From Megascapheus bottae (Eukaryota; Chordata; Mammalia; Rodentia; Geomyidae): a stretch of 64,000 nt of DNA. Positions 47,986 through 58,876 of this stretch are shown here, one piece after another (positions within the stretch are counted from its first letter, which is position 1; every line of letters starts with the position of its first letter). The stretch is from contig JANJXV010000004.1 of assembly GCA_024803745.1 (NCBI GenBank), positions 42,403,358 to 42,467,357 on the forward strand, given 5' to 3'. Under the pieces are notes generated by a model. The model was not told where the DNA came from. It made no database searches and saw nothing but the letters and a program-made list of their open reading frames with translations. Made by a program: the position numbers and the translations under genes.

Positions 47986-48168
47986 GTCACCAGAGCTCTC
48001 TGAATGTTCTAAGATTTTTCATAGTATATATTCACACCAAGCTTCTATAGTTTATATTCTATATCTTATTTCATGTGCACATTTCCTCTATCAGAATGCA
48101 TGTTCTATATAGACTAATACATTTTGTTCATTGTTCACTAATATATCTGTGATCTGTTTATTCTCTTT
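47986..48168 (+). mobile_element. Possible L2 3' remnant
   Basis: cacatttcctctatcagaat, gcatgttctatatagactaa, ttgttcattgttcactaata and tatctgtgatctg have the layout of the L2 tail ('agaatgtaagctcc ... tgttcactgctgtatcc'). Diverged. Confidence 0.45.
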
Positions 48169-48169
48169 C

Positions 48170-48382
48170 TCTCACAGGGAGAGCTGGTCTGGAGCTCTCA
48201 TGTTCAAGGGTAGCAATCTACCATTTGAAGCATAGCTCTACTTCTGGCTTTCTGGTAGTTAGTTGGAGATAGAGACAAGTCTCATAGCCATGCCTGTCAG
48301 TGTTTGCTTTAAACTGTGATCCTCAGATCTCAGACTTCTAAGTAGCTAGGATTGACAGACCTGGGACACCAGTGCCTAGTAC
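48170..48382 (-). mobile_element. B1/tRNA-like composite SINE, diverged
   Basis: The complement shows gtagcaatctaccatttgaa, ttggagatagagacaagtct, ctcagatctcagacttctaa and gtagctaggattgacagacc in family order. Confidence 0.75.
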
Positions 48383-48386
48383 ACTG

Positions 48387-48600
48387 GTAATTCTTCTTTT
48401 TTTTTTTTGCCAGTCCTGGGATTGAACTCAGGGCCTGAGCACTCTCCTTGGGCTTTCTTCAAGGCCAGTGCACTCCCACTTGAGCCACAGCATGAGTTCT
48501 GCTTTCTCTATGTATGTGGTACCAAGGAATCAAACCTAGCTCTTGATGTTTGCTAGGCAAGCATTCTACCACTAGGCCAAACTCCTTATCAGTAATTCTT
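48387..48600 (-). mobile_element. IDL-Geo-like SINE with 9-bp TSD
   Basis: T-rich tail, tgccagtcctgggattgaac, ctcccacttgagccacagca, gtatgtggtaccaaggaatc and ctaccactaggccaaactcc on plus (complement of the dimer). gtaattctt flanks it at 48387-48395 and 48592-48600. Inserted only a few bases from the preceding composite SINE. Confidence 0.85.
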
Positions 48601-48827
48601 AAAGTAACAATAAATACGTAAGAGGACATTGTATTTGTTGAAAAACAAATTGATGACAAAGTTACTTTTTTCTATTGCTCCTCTTTTAAAATCTCACATT
48701 CTTTTTAATTTCTCTACATAATACTTTCTGAGAGAGATAGTGATAGCTGTTGTAAGAAATAACTTGGTGCAATTTTTTAAAATTCTGTTTTGGTATCTTT
48801 ATTTATTTATATTTAAATAGATATATA
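48601..48827. other. Short unique spacer
   Basis: Nothing recognised. Confidence 0.5.
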
Positions 48828-49039
48828 TGGGGCTTTAACTTGGCTGGGTGCTGTCCCTGACTTCTTGAATTCAAGGCCACCACTCTACTCTGGAGCCAAG
48901 CCCCAGTTCCTGCTTCCTGGAGCTTAATTGGAGATAAGAGTCTCAGGTGCTTTTGGGCCAGGGCTGGCTTTGAACCTTGATCCTCAGATCTCAGCTTCCT
49001 GAGTAGCTAGGATTACAGACGTGAGCCAATGCACTCGGC
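48828..49039 (-). mobile_element. B1/tRNA-like composite SINE
   Basis: gctgggtgctgtccctgact, agcttaattggagataagag, cagatctcagcttcctgagt and agctaggattacagacgtga are the complement of the full family order. Confidence 0.85.
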
Positions 49040-49044
49040 TTTAT

Positions 49045-49292
49045 TTATTGTATTTATTTATTTATTATTATTATTATTTTGGTCATTTGTGGGCCTTGAA
49101 CTCTGGGCCAGGGCTCTGTCCCTTGAGCCACAGCCCCACCCCTTGAGCCACAGCCCCACTTCTGGTTTTCTGGTGGTTAACGGCAGATAAGAGTCTCATG
49201 GACTTTAGTGCCTGGATTGGCTTTGAACTACAATCCTAAGATCTCAGCCTCATGAATAGCTAGGATCACAGGTGTGAGCCACCATGCACGGT
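49045..49292 (-). mobile_element. B1/tRNA-like composite SINE with internal 20-bp tandem duplication
   Basis: An (ATT)n-like tail (49047-49079) precedes gggccttgaactctgggcca. The unit ccttgagccacagccccacc (49121-49140) is immediately repeated (49141-49159). The usual 30-bp segment containing gctcttcagctcaaggc is missing just before it. The B1-like half is complete (agctaggatcacaggtgtga). Confidence 0.87.
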
Positions 49293-50221
49293 CTTTTTGG
49301 TTATTTTTAACTAGTTGTTTTAAGGAGTTGCCATTTGCAAAGCACTTTATGAATACAATGAGTCGATCAGTATCACTCTTTTCAACATTATGATCCATCA
49401 TTCCCTATCCCGACCTCTTACCTCACTTTTCGTAGGGTACACATTAGATTCTTGATTGTATCACATCTTTATTCATCTATCTCTTTCCTCTTGTCCTCCT
49501 ACCCCTGTTTCAAGTGCTCATTTCCTGGTGTATTTTGTTGAATTTTTGACTTTGTCTTTCTAAGGAATTACACTCTGAGTTCTGTCTTGAATCTACCATA
49601 TTTTAGTTGATACATTTATGTACAACTGCATACCACTCAATGTATTTATTTATATGTCCATAAGCTAAATTTAGCTTTTATGTACAAGGGAATACATTGG
49701 CAGGATAGTTGTTTTTGTGAGAAATTTATGAGAAGTTTAAATGAATGCTCATGGTGACATTACAACTCTCCTCTGAGTAGTGATTCAGTGACTGAAGGTC
49801 CTTCTGCGATTTGGCTTTCTAATACTCAATTCAAGCTTCCTAGTGTACATAACTTATGAATCAAGACAAGACTCATTGTATGCGACATGAATAATCTTTG
49901 CTAATATTTTTTGATCAAATAGTCGCAATAGCTCTCTGCAGCAAGGAGGCTGAGACATATGGACTTCCTATAGTTTCATAACCCTGTGACACATAGGTAC
50001 CTCATTTGTATTGCTTTGAAAATCAACTAAGACTTGCTTAGACTTTATTAAGGTTATTCCAATGAGATTTCATTCTTTTGACATACAAAAAATACTTACC
50101 AAGGGCCCATCTTCATTGGTGTCCTAAACTTATTTCTGTTCATGAAACTTCTGAATGAGGTTTTATCAGTTCTCCCTTTTCAAACTCTGCTTCTAGTCTC
50201 CGTTTTGTTTTGAGGATTTAA
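49293..50221. other. AT-rich stretch, nothing clearly recognised
   Basis: Pyrimidine-rich words at 49400-49560 may derive from an old L1 3' end, but I cannot support a specific call. Confidence 0.4.
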
Positions 50222-50450
50222 AAAAATATTCTATTGCAAGCGTGATATACAGAGGGGTTACAGTTATGTAAGTAAGATAATGAATACATTTCTTTTCAAG
50301 CAGTGTTATCCCTCCCTTATTTTCTTTCACTTTCCCTCCTTCCTACCACTTTGTAGAGTTCATTTCCAACATAGTGTCTAGTGAGTATCACCACTCCATT
50401 GTTTCACCTTTTGTCCCGTGATTTCTGTGATTCCCCTTCTTTTCCCCAAA
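50222..50450 (-). mobile_element. Probable older L1 3' UTR, minus orientation
   Basis: A-rich/T-rich start, attgcaagcgtgatatacag and aggggttacagttatgtaag, then a C/T-rich stretch (50310-50350). The layout mirrors the complement of the young L1 3' UTR (tail, attgtaatta, gggttaca, pyrimidine run) but in a different sequence variant. Confidence 0.45.
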
Positions 50451-52348
50451 TCCGATGAACTTATATACTAGACAGAGGGTACCGAAATCAGAAACAGTGA
50501 TAGGGAATAAACCAGAAGAGGGAAAAAAGACAAAAGAAATAAATGTTTTGAGGTTTTATTTCCTTTTCACAGTATTGGAATCCAAAGTGCAAAATTTTCT
50601 TAAGTCCCTTGTATCCAGGATCATTTTTAGTATTTTTTTGTGGGGGAGTGTTGATTTCACTTCATATGTGGCTAATCAGTTCTAAATACTTAATTATGGA
50701 TTTTGAAAAGTCAAAGTGTTCCATACTAAGTGAAGCTTCAGAGTTCAATAACGAGTGAATTATTCACAGTAGCAGGCTGCAACCAGGTTTAGGACTGAAG
50801 GTTGGAGTTTTAAGTTGTCACCCAATATCATGCCAAAACAGAGTTAGATAATTACTACTTATTTCAAAATGCTAGCTGAGCTATCCAGATGTTTGCACAC
50901 GAGGAAGCATTTGTAAATGATAGCTTTTCTATGACTGTTAAACTATGTGGGAGCAAATGTTGCAAGACTTTATGTTCCAAGAAATGATGAAAATAAAAAC
51001 CAATATGTTTTTTTCCAGGTGAACCAGTGAGGAAAAAAAGGCCTTAAGTTAAAAAATATAACACCACACGTATAAATAAATGTATCTAATGAACCATAAG
51101 TAGTGATCATGGCCATAAACAGCATTGGACAGTCTCACAGAAGACAAAGATGCCCTAAAAAGGCATTGAGTATCCTTTTTACATAAAAAAGTGTGACAAG
51201 GGACTCTTGGATATTTGAGGGTAGATAGTTGACCCTTACCCATATCTTTAAGGGCTCACACTTAATATGACCCCCTTATCCGACAAACTTCTTCTGATTT
51301 AAATGTACGTATGAGTCCTGAGCATCTATAGACAAATAGTGAGATCTGCTGTAGAGCATGTAGCCTAATGCAAGGGATAATCCATCATCCACCATTTGGG
51401 AATTAAATAACCAGAGATCTAGACAAGAGCTGGCCCCACTGAGGTAGGACCACCTCATGTGCCTTCACAGAAAGTCTGCCTCTCCTAGACCTTGGGCCTC
51501 AAAGGAAGGGGAAGAAGACTCATTTTTGTGTCTTCCTGGGTCCTGAAAAAGGCATCAGGAGAATGAGATGTTGCCTGCCAGTACAGCATGAAGCACCACA
51601 ATTATTTTTTTCTGATGGTTTCCTAAGTAAGAAAGATTATTAAAGGGAAGCAACAACAACAATGAGAAAATAAGCTGTCCTACCCAGGTGTGCCAGCATT
51701 GATTAGTTTCAGTTGTAGACTAAAATAGTGCTTATCAATAACAAGACCTTCAAACCAGAGAATTTTTTTTTATTGCCTGAAGTTATGAAGTGAATGGTAG
51801 AGTGTCTTGCAGCATCCCTGGTTTCTGTTTACTAGAAGTCCAAAGCCGTGTCTCAGCTTTTGATGTGACCAAAAAATAATTGTCTCTACTTGTTGCTAAA
51901 TATTCTTTGGGGATAAGGACAAAAATTAGTCCTGATTAAGACCCAATCAGATGATCATATAAAATAGTATTCTATGAAATGAATTCCAAGAAAAGGAAAA
52001 GGCCCCTTTTTTTTAAGTTTCCATTATTGCCATTTTTGTTTCCTTTTTTTTTTTTAGACTGTATTTGGGAGGATAAGGCAGAATAAGGATGAACAAATAT
52101 ATCAGTGATATTGGCTAGATACTACATAGGAAATGAACTGGCTATTTTGTGGATATGGATGGGAAGGAAAAACCAGAAGAGAGCGATGGACTAGGGAGTG
52201 GGATGTGGTTCAAAAAGAATATACTCTTATTCATTATTTTATTCATGTAGCTATAACCACTTTTTCTGAATGCTACAATAACAATTTTAAAAAGTTTAAG
52301 AAAACATTTTAAAAGGATGTAATCATTTAGAAGAAATCTCTAAAGACA
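50451..52348. other. Non-repetitive stretch, nothing recognised
   Basis: About 1.9 kb with short frames only (up to 76 codons) and no repeat structure I can name. Confidence 0.5.
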
Positions 52349-52578
52349 CTATCTTCTAATTTCTTTCTCTTTGTTTTGTGCCAATCCTGGGGCTTGACTT
52401 CAGGATCTGAGCACTGCCCTTGGGCTTTCTCAAGGCTAGCACTCTCGCACTTGAGCCACAGCACCACTTCTGAATTTCTATGTATGTGGTACTGAGAAAT
52501 TTAACGTAGGTCTTCATGCATGCTAGGCAAGCACTCCACCATAAGACCAAACTCCCAGCCTCTATCATCTAATTTCTT
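52349..52578 (-). mobile_element. IDL-Geo-like SINE with 17-bp TSD
   Basis: The body at about 52366-52561 reads (plus) gccaatcctggggcttgact, cgcacttgagccacagcacc, gtatgtggtactgagaaatt and gcatgctaggcaagcactcc. Flanks ctatcttctaatttctt (52349-52365) and ctatcatctaatttctt (52562-52578) differ at one base. Confidence 0.9.
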
Positions 52579-53299
52579 CATATGGCTTTTCTTTGCTATA
52601 AGATGCTTTTATATTTTATTTTATATATGCTTATTTTATATATATGATAAAGTTTTATCATGTTAAAAATCATTTTGAGTAATGTAAAAGATGTATATGT
52701 GTGTGTTTGTGTGTGTATATACGTATTTGTGTTTGTTGTAGTTTCATGCATCTACTGTACTCATGGTGCCTCAAAACTTTTATGAGGTATATTCTATTCC
52801 TTTTTGTGTCCATACCTTACAGTGAAAGCGAACATTCCCATCCAAAGATAGGTAGTGCCAATCCTTGAATTTAGTCTAGACCTTGCTTTTGCTTCATCCA
52901 ATGGGATAACAGCAAGCAGAACATGCACAGACAACACTAGAGCAACCTCTCATATTGAGAGTTAATCTTTTGCTCCTGGATGACCTGGCTTGGCTAGTTT
53001 GGAGATGAGAGACCTCAGGAGGGAGGCTTCATTGTCCTCAGACATCCTGATTTAAAGCAGCACAGTCACAGTTGCTGGCTTTCAATACGTGAATGAGTAT
53101 AGCTGAAAAGAGCTGAGTCTAGAGGAAAGGTGTAGCTAAGTTCAGCTCAGTGTTCAATTATATAGAATTCTTAGCTAAAGAAATGGTTCTTTTCTTAACT
53201 ATTAATTTTTGAGGGTTTTTTTTGCCATCAAGTAAATTGAAGCCTATTTCTTTGCATCTTTATTCATGGGAATTCTCGTGGAGAATGAGAAGATGGTTC
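52579..53299. other. Unique stretch with a short imperfect (TG)n
   Basis: A TG/TA-rich patch at 52688-52740; otherwise nothing recognised. Confidence 0.5.
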
Positions 53300-53672
53300 A
53301 CTAGTTTGTTAGTGCGCCCATTAGAAAACATCACAAACTGGAAAGCTTAAATAAGAGAAATTATCTCAGAGTTCTAGAAGCTGGAAGTCAGAAATCAAGG
53401 CGATGACAGATTTTATTTCTTCTGAGGGAGGAATTTCTACTTCATCTTGTATACATCCTCCTCATCTTCAAGTGACATCCTCTTCATTATGCATATCTCT
53501 GTCTAAAAGTCCCTTTTTGGTAACAGTATCACTCACATTTATTAAATCTACCTTAAGTACATATGCAATGACCTTGTTTCCAAAAAGGTCACATGCTAAA
53601 GTGTTAGAATTTTCATGTGGAATTTCAGGGGGTGGGGGTGGGGATGGATGGGTCACAATTCAATCCATTACA
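53300..53672 (-). mobile_element. MLT1-like MaLR LTR
   Basis: On plus: aacatcacaaactggaaagc, ttatctcagagttctagaag, ctggaagtcagaaatcaagg, attttatttcttctgaggga, tgcaatgaccttgtttccaa and gtcacaattcaatccattac. This is the complement of the MLT1 LTR order, whose 5' end (minus) begins TGTAATGGATTGAATTGTG at 53672. The frame at 53403-53837 merely crosses it. Solo, old, non-coding. Confidence 0.72.
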
Positions 53673-55301
53673 AAAAAGGAGATACTTAGGAGCAGTTGTG
53701 CTAAATGGGATGTCAAAATGATACTTGTTGCCAGGCTTTCATTTATTCCTAAGGAACTGAATTTTACTGGCATTCATATTGCATATAGGGGAGTATCCAG
53801 AGACATTTCTGCATCAAAGAAGTGTTTATTACCTTAATTTAATTACAATCCTTTTATTGTGGAAGAATGCAGAATAGTTCAAGAACAAACTGGAAAAGTG
53901 GTTCAATTGTGAAGCTTTTCAGGGAATTCCTCCACAGTTCAGACACAAGCTCTCCCTACGAGGTGAATAGATGAATGACAGGAGAGGCTTCTGGAATTTC
54001 ATTGTTATCAATGGGTTATGCTGTCAGTGAGTACCTGAAAGTTTTAGTCGTTCTGGGCATCATTCTTTAAGAGAGTGATAGACAAGGTGGATGGAGCACA
54101 TACAGGTGAGTGTGATCAGTAGGATAAAGGCCTTGATAATATGTTGTTCAGCTTAAGCTAGTGCAGGGAGACTGATAAATGGTGTCATCTGTTTGAAGGG
54201 TTGTCACTGGGGAGAGGGATTAAACTTGTTTTTGTGTGGCCCAACAGAAAAAAGACCCGCGATCCCAAACTTCCCACAGACAGCTTTCAGCTATAACATT
54301 TGAGTTACAATTCTTCATTTGGAAGGATCCCCAAAGAGAATGTCAGGGGTGTTTTTTTTTTCTAGTCCTTTGGTTTTCAGCTCTGCTGTAGCTAATGAGA
54401 AAGGGGACAACTTGTGTCCGCATCTTTTAATATATGTGATACTGTATGACGTTGATGTAAGCAGACCAGGTGTTAGTCTCTGTCCTGTGAAAGGAGTAGA
54501 AATGATAAATCATTATTCTAATTGTCAACTAGTCAAATGACATCAGCATCTGTTTTGGGAATTAAGTAAAACAAAAGGGAATAACTCCCCTTCTCTAGAC
54601 ACTTAAAAGCAGTGTAATGTTCGAAAACTAACTGATGTTTTTTTTCTATATTGTATGGCGAGTTAATTCCTGCTATTAATCCCTTATCATGTTGCATCAT
54701 TTTTTCTGGCTATTTCAGTGTTACAATTTTGTTACTTTAGTAACAAAAATGAAACAATGTAGAATGACACAAGATATAAAGATTCTTTGTCTCTAATTAT
54801 TATCTGTATATTCCTTGTCTTCTAGACTAGACTTTAAAGTTTGTTTTGAATAAGGAAGAGAGCCTTAACGCTTTTTATTAAAATAGCTTATGAAATAATT
54901 CATGAAGTAATTTTCCTGAAATAATAATCATCGTACATAAGACACAGCTTTTATTGTGTATACTGATCCTTTACCCCAAAATATTTTACAGAAGCAATCA
55001 ATGCATAGAGGCACACTTTAGTAAACTTATGAAGTAGCCATCCTATCAATAATACATATAAATGTCTACTTTCTGTTTGGCCAAATGCTAGGTACCATAC
55101 AGAATGGGAAATGTTCTCAGATACAATTCATTTACCTTTTAATACTTCAAGTCTAGCCTCACAGTAAGTTCTAAGGCACCAGACACATTAAGGCACATTA
55201 AGTTCTCAAGTGCTTGTTAATATTAAGACATCTACTCAGCAGCATTGAGAATGATTTAAAAATTAAGTCACATGAAGGGTAGAAATATAGAATTACACAA
55301 A
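53673..55301. other. Non-repetitive stretch, nothing recognised
   Basis: AT-rich sequence without supported genes or repeats. Confidence 0.5.
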
Positions 55302-55400
55302 GTGTGTGTGCATGTGTGCACATGTGTGTGTGTATGTGTGTGTGTCTGTGTGAAAGAGAAGAGAGAGATGAGAGAAGAGACAGGAGAAAGATAAAGAGAT
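55302..55400. repeat. (TG)n-rich then GA-rich tract
   Basis: Interrupted TG units to about 55352, then a purine-rich block (agagaagagagagatgagag). Confidence 0.9.
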
Positions 55401-55589
55401 AGAGATCTAAGAATGCATGGAGTTTTGCAAGTCATGTGTAACCCCAAAGAAATGACCTGAAGTCCTCAAATTTAGAAATTGGTATGCAGCCTTGCTTGAA
55501 AACAGGGTCTTTACAGATGCAACTAATCTAAAATAGTGAACTGTGAGAGATCTTTACAGAAATAGTAATGACACTAAGTATAAAGAACA

Positions 55590-55822
55590 TTTCCCTATGA
55601 CATTTACTATATACCACACATCAACAATGCTTTATGTATATAATCTTATGAAGGTCTCAATACCACCAACAGTACTAGGCTATAATTTTGTCTGTGTTGT
55701 AATGCATCTAAATGAGAATTCTGTACTCATTTCACAGATGAGAATAGAGGCAAGATAATAAAGTAGCATTCCTAAACAATGGAGCTAGTAAGTGTAAGTC
55801 AGGTTAGAACCTAGAACTAATA
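55590..55822 (+). mobile_element. MIR SINE remnant
   Basis: actatataccacacatcaac, ctttatgtatataatcttat, ctcatttcacagatgagaat, ggagctagtaagtgtaagtc and aggttagaacctagaac follow the MIR consensus order ('actatgtgccaggcact', 'cattttacagatgagg', 'agctagtaagtggcag'). Confidence 0.7.
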
Positions 55823-55997
55823 GATAGGAAATGAGTGGGGATGCAGGAAAGGTATCTTAGATCAATCAGCTATTTTCTCTTCCTCAGCAGTCTAATGAAT
55901 AACAAATATATAATAGTAAAATTATTTTAAAATGGCTGGGATGGTAAATTTTAGGTTACATGTATTTAGTCTCAATTATAAATAAAATAGTTTAGGC

Positions 55998-56195
55998 CTG
56001 GAGTTATATCTCAGTGGTAGAACACTTTCCTAGAATGCTTGTAGCCCTGATCAATTGATCAATCAATAATAAAAGGTAAGGCAATTCAAAAAAATCTCTG
56101 AGTACTCTGGAATGTGAATAAAAACAATCAGGAGCTCAAGGTCAGCCTGAGATACAAAATGAGATTCTGACTTTTCAAAACAAAAGTCTCCCAAA
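55998..56195 (+). mobile_element. ID-head/B1-tail SINE (B4-like), old
   Basis: cctggagttatatctcagtg followed by gtagaacacttt is a tRNA-like ID head; after an AT-rich interval, caggagctcaaggtcagcct and aaaatgagattctgactt give the second half of a B1. Confidence 0.65.
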
Positions 56196-56244
56196 TGTCT
56201 GTGAAAAATAAATGGAAGATAACACATGGTATGACCATGCATTA

Positions 56245-56530
56245 ATAGTTTTATGTGTCCATTAAAAGAGAAGTACTGATCAGGCTACAACTTGTATGAA
56301 ACTTGGAAATATTAACGGTTAGTAAAGGAAGTCAGACACAGAAGGCCTTTTACTCCCTGATGAAGTATGCATCACAGAGTGGACTAGGGTGGCCTTGGCT
56401 GTTGGGGTGGGTTAGAGTGGGAGAGGAGATGCGACGTGGACTGATAAAGCAAATGGAGGTTCTTATGGTGGAAGAACATGGTCTAGAATTGATTATGGTA
56501 ATTGGAATAAAGTTATAACTATTCCCCAAA
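56245..56530 (+). mobile_element. Ancient L1 (L1M-type) 3' remnant
   Basis: ccattaaaagagaagtactg, aggctacaacttgtatgaaa, cttggaaatattaacggtta, aggaagtcagacacagaagg and agagtggactagggtggcct follow the order of ancient mammalian L1M 3' ends. No coding content. Confidence 0.6.
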
Positions 56531-57271
56531 CTAAATGAATACCTGAAGAGAGTAAATGGTATAATAAGTGAATCTCATTTCAATGAAGCTATAAAAAAAA
56601 ACTGGAAAATCACAGTATTTCAAGAATCCTTTGAATGGTATAGCAATTTGTTCTTTTACTGTCTATAAATCAGAACTGGCTCCTCCCATTTTGTTACATT
56701 TCATTTTCAGAACCTTGTCTATTGAGTATGTTACTATGTCTATGTTAGGTCATCTAGTCACCATAATTTTGCTGATTTCTTCACTCTTCTTGTTCAAAGA
56801 GTATGTTAATTGCTTCAGGAGTTATACTTTCCCCAGCATGGTTATAATTAATTGAGAAGACAGGGCCTGGATAACCAAAGCAAAATCACTTCGTGTCATC
56901 CGTGGTAATTTTCCCCTAAGGATTTTCCCAGAGTGTTTCTAATTAGAGGAAAATGAGCCAGCACATTAGATAGACCCACATCTGACTTCTAAAAGTTTCC
57001 ATAGAATAAGTTTACTTCAACTTTATAAAACTACTTAAAAAATAAAATGTGTGCACATATATACATAGTTACATATGACAATAATATTATTTTATAAATT
57101 AAAAACATTCAATGGTTTAATTTAATTATAATAATTAATATTTCATACTGTTTAATGAATAACACGAATATGTTATAAAATATAATTAGAAGATAATTTA
57201 TTTAAAATAGAAAAGCTCTATAAATTTTAAGTAAAATAGAGCAAAGAAATGTTCAATAAAAAGGAAACAGT
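56531..57271. other. Unique stretch, very AT-rich from 57005
   Basis: No gene or repeat recognised. 57005-57250 is about four-fifths A/T with many TAATTA/TATAAA words, as expected by chance at that composition. Confidence 0.5.
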
Positions 57272-57335
57272 GAGAAAACTTTACAAGAAGGAATAGGAGA
57301 TATACTAGGCATCCTTGGCATAGGTCAAAACTTTC
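57272..57335 (+). mobile_element. 62-bp plus-strand L1 ORF2 fragment
   Basis: gaaaactttacaagaaggaa, taggagatatactaggcatc and aggtcaaaactttctt match 44311-44375 of the large L1 almost base for base, then stop at the T-rich tail of a minus-strand L1. The break corresponds to ctt/aataag, an L1-endonuclease-like site. Confidence 0.85.
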
Positions 57336-58295
57336 TTTTTTTAATTTATTTTATTGTGATTAATAGAAGGGTTACATTATATTCACCAGGTAGAAGGTGC
57401 ATAACTTCACAAACATTTATACCCTTTCTCATGACATGGTCCCCATTTCACTCCCACCCTCCCCCCTTTATATTGATTTCCCCCATTCCCTATCCAATTT
57501 CAAATAACCAATTAAGCACATATAAAATATATCAGATAACAAGGTGAAATATTATAAAAATATGAGATAACCAAGGGATGGCAAAAGAGATGAGAGATAA
57601 CATAGTACATTAAGGACAACAATCACTCATTATATGGCTTTTGTTTCTATATCCTAGAGGTCTTTCATTTAGCCTCATACTGTATGGCCTTATCTATCTA
57701 GGTTTTCCTCTATTGCAAAATCTCTGCTAGGAGAGCCCAAGGTTTCTACTGATTAGGACAAATGAGGGAAACCATTGAGCCTATGTTCCTTTGAGTCTGG
57801 CTTACTTCACTTAATATGGTTTTTTGTAAGTCTTTCCATTTCCTAAAAAATGGGGCGATGTCATTCTTTCTGACAGCAGCATAGAATTCCATTGCGTACA
57901 AATACCACATCTTGTTGATCCACTCATCAACTGAGGAACATCTAGGTTGGTTCCATAGTAAATAGTGCTGCAATGAACATCATTGTGCTAGTGGATTTAG
58001 TATGTCCTTGTTTCTGGACAATTGGGTAAATGCCTAGTAGTGGAATTGCTGGGTCATAGGGGAGCTCTATGTTTAGTCTTTTGAGGAACTGCCATACTGC
58101 TTTCCATAGTGGTTGAATGAGTTTGCACACCCACCAACAGTGTAGCAGTGATCCCTCCTGGCTACATCCCCTCCAGGATCTGTTGTTATTAGTTTTCCTG
58201 ATCCTAGCCATTCTAACTGGAGCGAGGTGTTGTTTTGATTTGCATTTCTTTTATGACCAGAGATGTTGAGCATTTCTTCATGTGTCTATAGGCCA
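57336..58295 (-). mobile_element. 5'-truncated minus-strand L1 (ORF2 end + 3' UTR)
   Basis: The complement of the young 3' UTR occupies 57336-57745 and the ORF2 C-terminus 57746 to about 58295. Its 5' truncation point abuts the tail of another minus-strand L1 3' UTR fragment. Confidence 0.92.
57746..58290 (-). pseudogene. L1 ORF2 C-terminal fragment
   Basis: Two frames (58211-57942 and 57973-57746) give [30 protein letters not shown] and NQPRCSSVDEWINKMWYLYA. The frame breaks between 57942 and 57973. The first cysteine of the C-x3-C-x7-H-x4-C motif is replaced by Ser, another sign of decay. Confidence 0.88.
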
Positions 58296-58620
58296 TTTTT
58301 TTAAAATATATTTTTATTGTAATTAATAGAAGGGTTACATGATATTTGCCAGATAAATGGTGCCTTAATTCCCACACATTGATACCCTTTCACATGTCAT
58401 GGTCCCCATTTCCCTTCCCCCCTCCCCCACCCCTCATCTTGTTTTCCCCTGTTTCCTTATCCAATTTCAGATAACCAAATACAATTATATCTGATATATC
58501 AGATAACAAAGTGAGATAGTGTAGCAATATGAGATAACCAAGGGACAGTAGAAGTGATGAGAGATAACATAGTACCTTAAGAACAACAATCATTAATTTT
58601 ATGGCTTATGTTTACATCAT
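58296..58620 (-). mobile_element. 5'-truncated L1 3' UTR fragment
   Basis: The complement of the same 3' UTR again: attgtaattaatagaagggt, tgatatttgccagataaatg, a C-rich run (58405-58450), gatatatcagataacaaagt, aacaacaatcattaatttta. It stops where the 3' UTR of the next L1 begins. The two young-type pieces and the following L1 are all in minus orientation. Confidence 0.9.
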
Positions 58621-58876
58621 ATTTTAAATGACAATTTTAACAAACAATTGTTCAAGGAGGAAATCTCTAATTACATTCTCTGGGACTTAGTCTTTAGAAC
58701 TTAATCAAAATTAGGCTAACAGTTTGTATGTCATAGAAACATATCAGTTTATGAAATAAAACATGATTATAGAGTCATAGGTTTTTTTGTCTATATAGTT
58801 ATATTTGTATTTCCATTACCATGTCCATTGCTTTGGGCATGCAGTTATTGAGTCCTCGCTCTTGTACACTTTGGAT
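58621..58876 (-). other. 3' UTR of the second-lineage L1
   Basis: Directly follows the ORF2 stop (TAA, plus 58877-58879). It has no resemblance to the young 3' UTR (no gggttaca/atttgcca, no G-rich run). No clear A tail; it meets the neighbouring L1 fragment at about 58620. Confidence 0.6.

Noticed and set aside
53403..53837. 144-codon plus-strand frame
   Set aside because: It runs across an MLT1-like LTR in the opposite orientation and into flanking sequence; no domain.
58296..58620. Twin-primed inversion explaining the plus-strand 62-bp L1 piece at 57272
   Set aside because: For a minus-strand L1 the inverted piece would lie at the high-coordinate side; here it lies beyond the 3' tail, so a separate earlier fragment interrupted by the insertion fits better.
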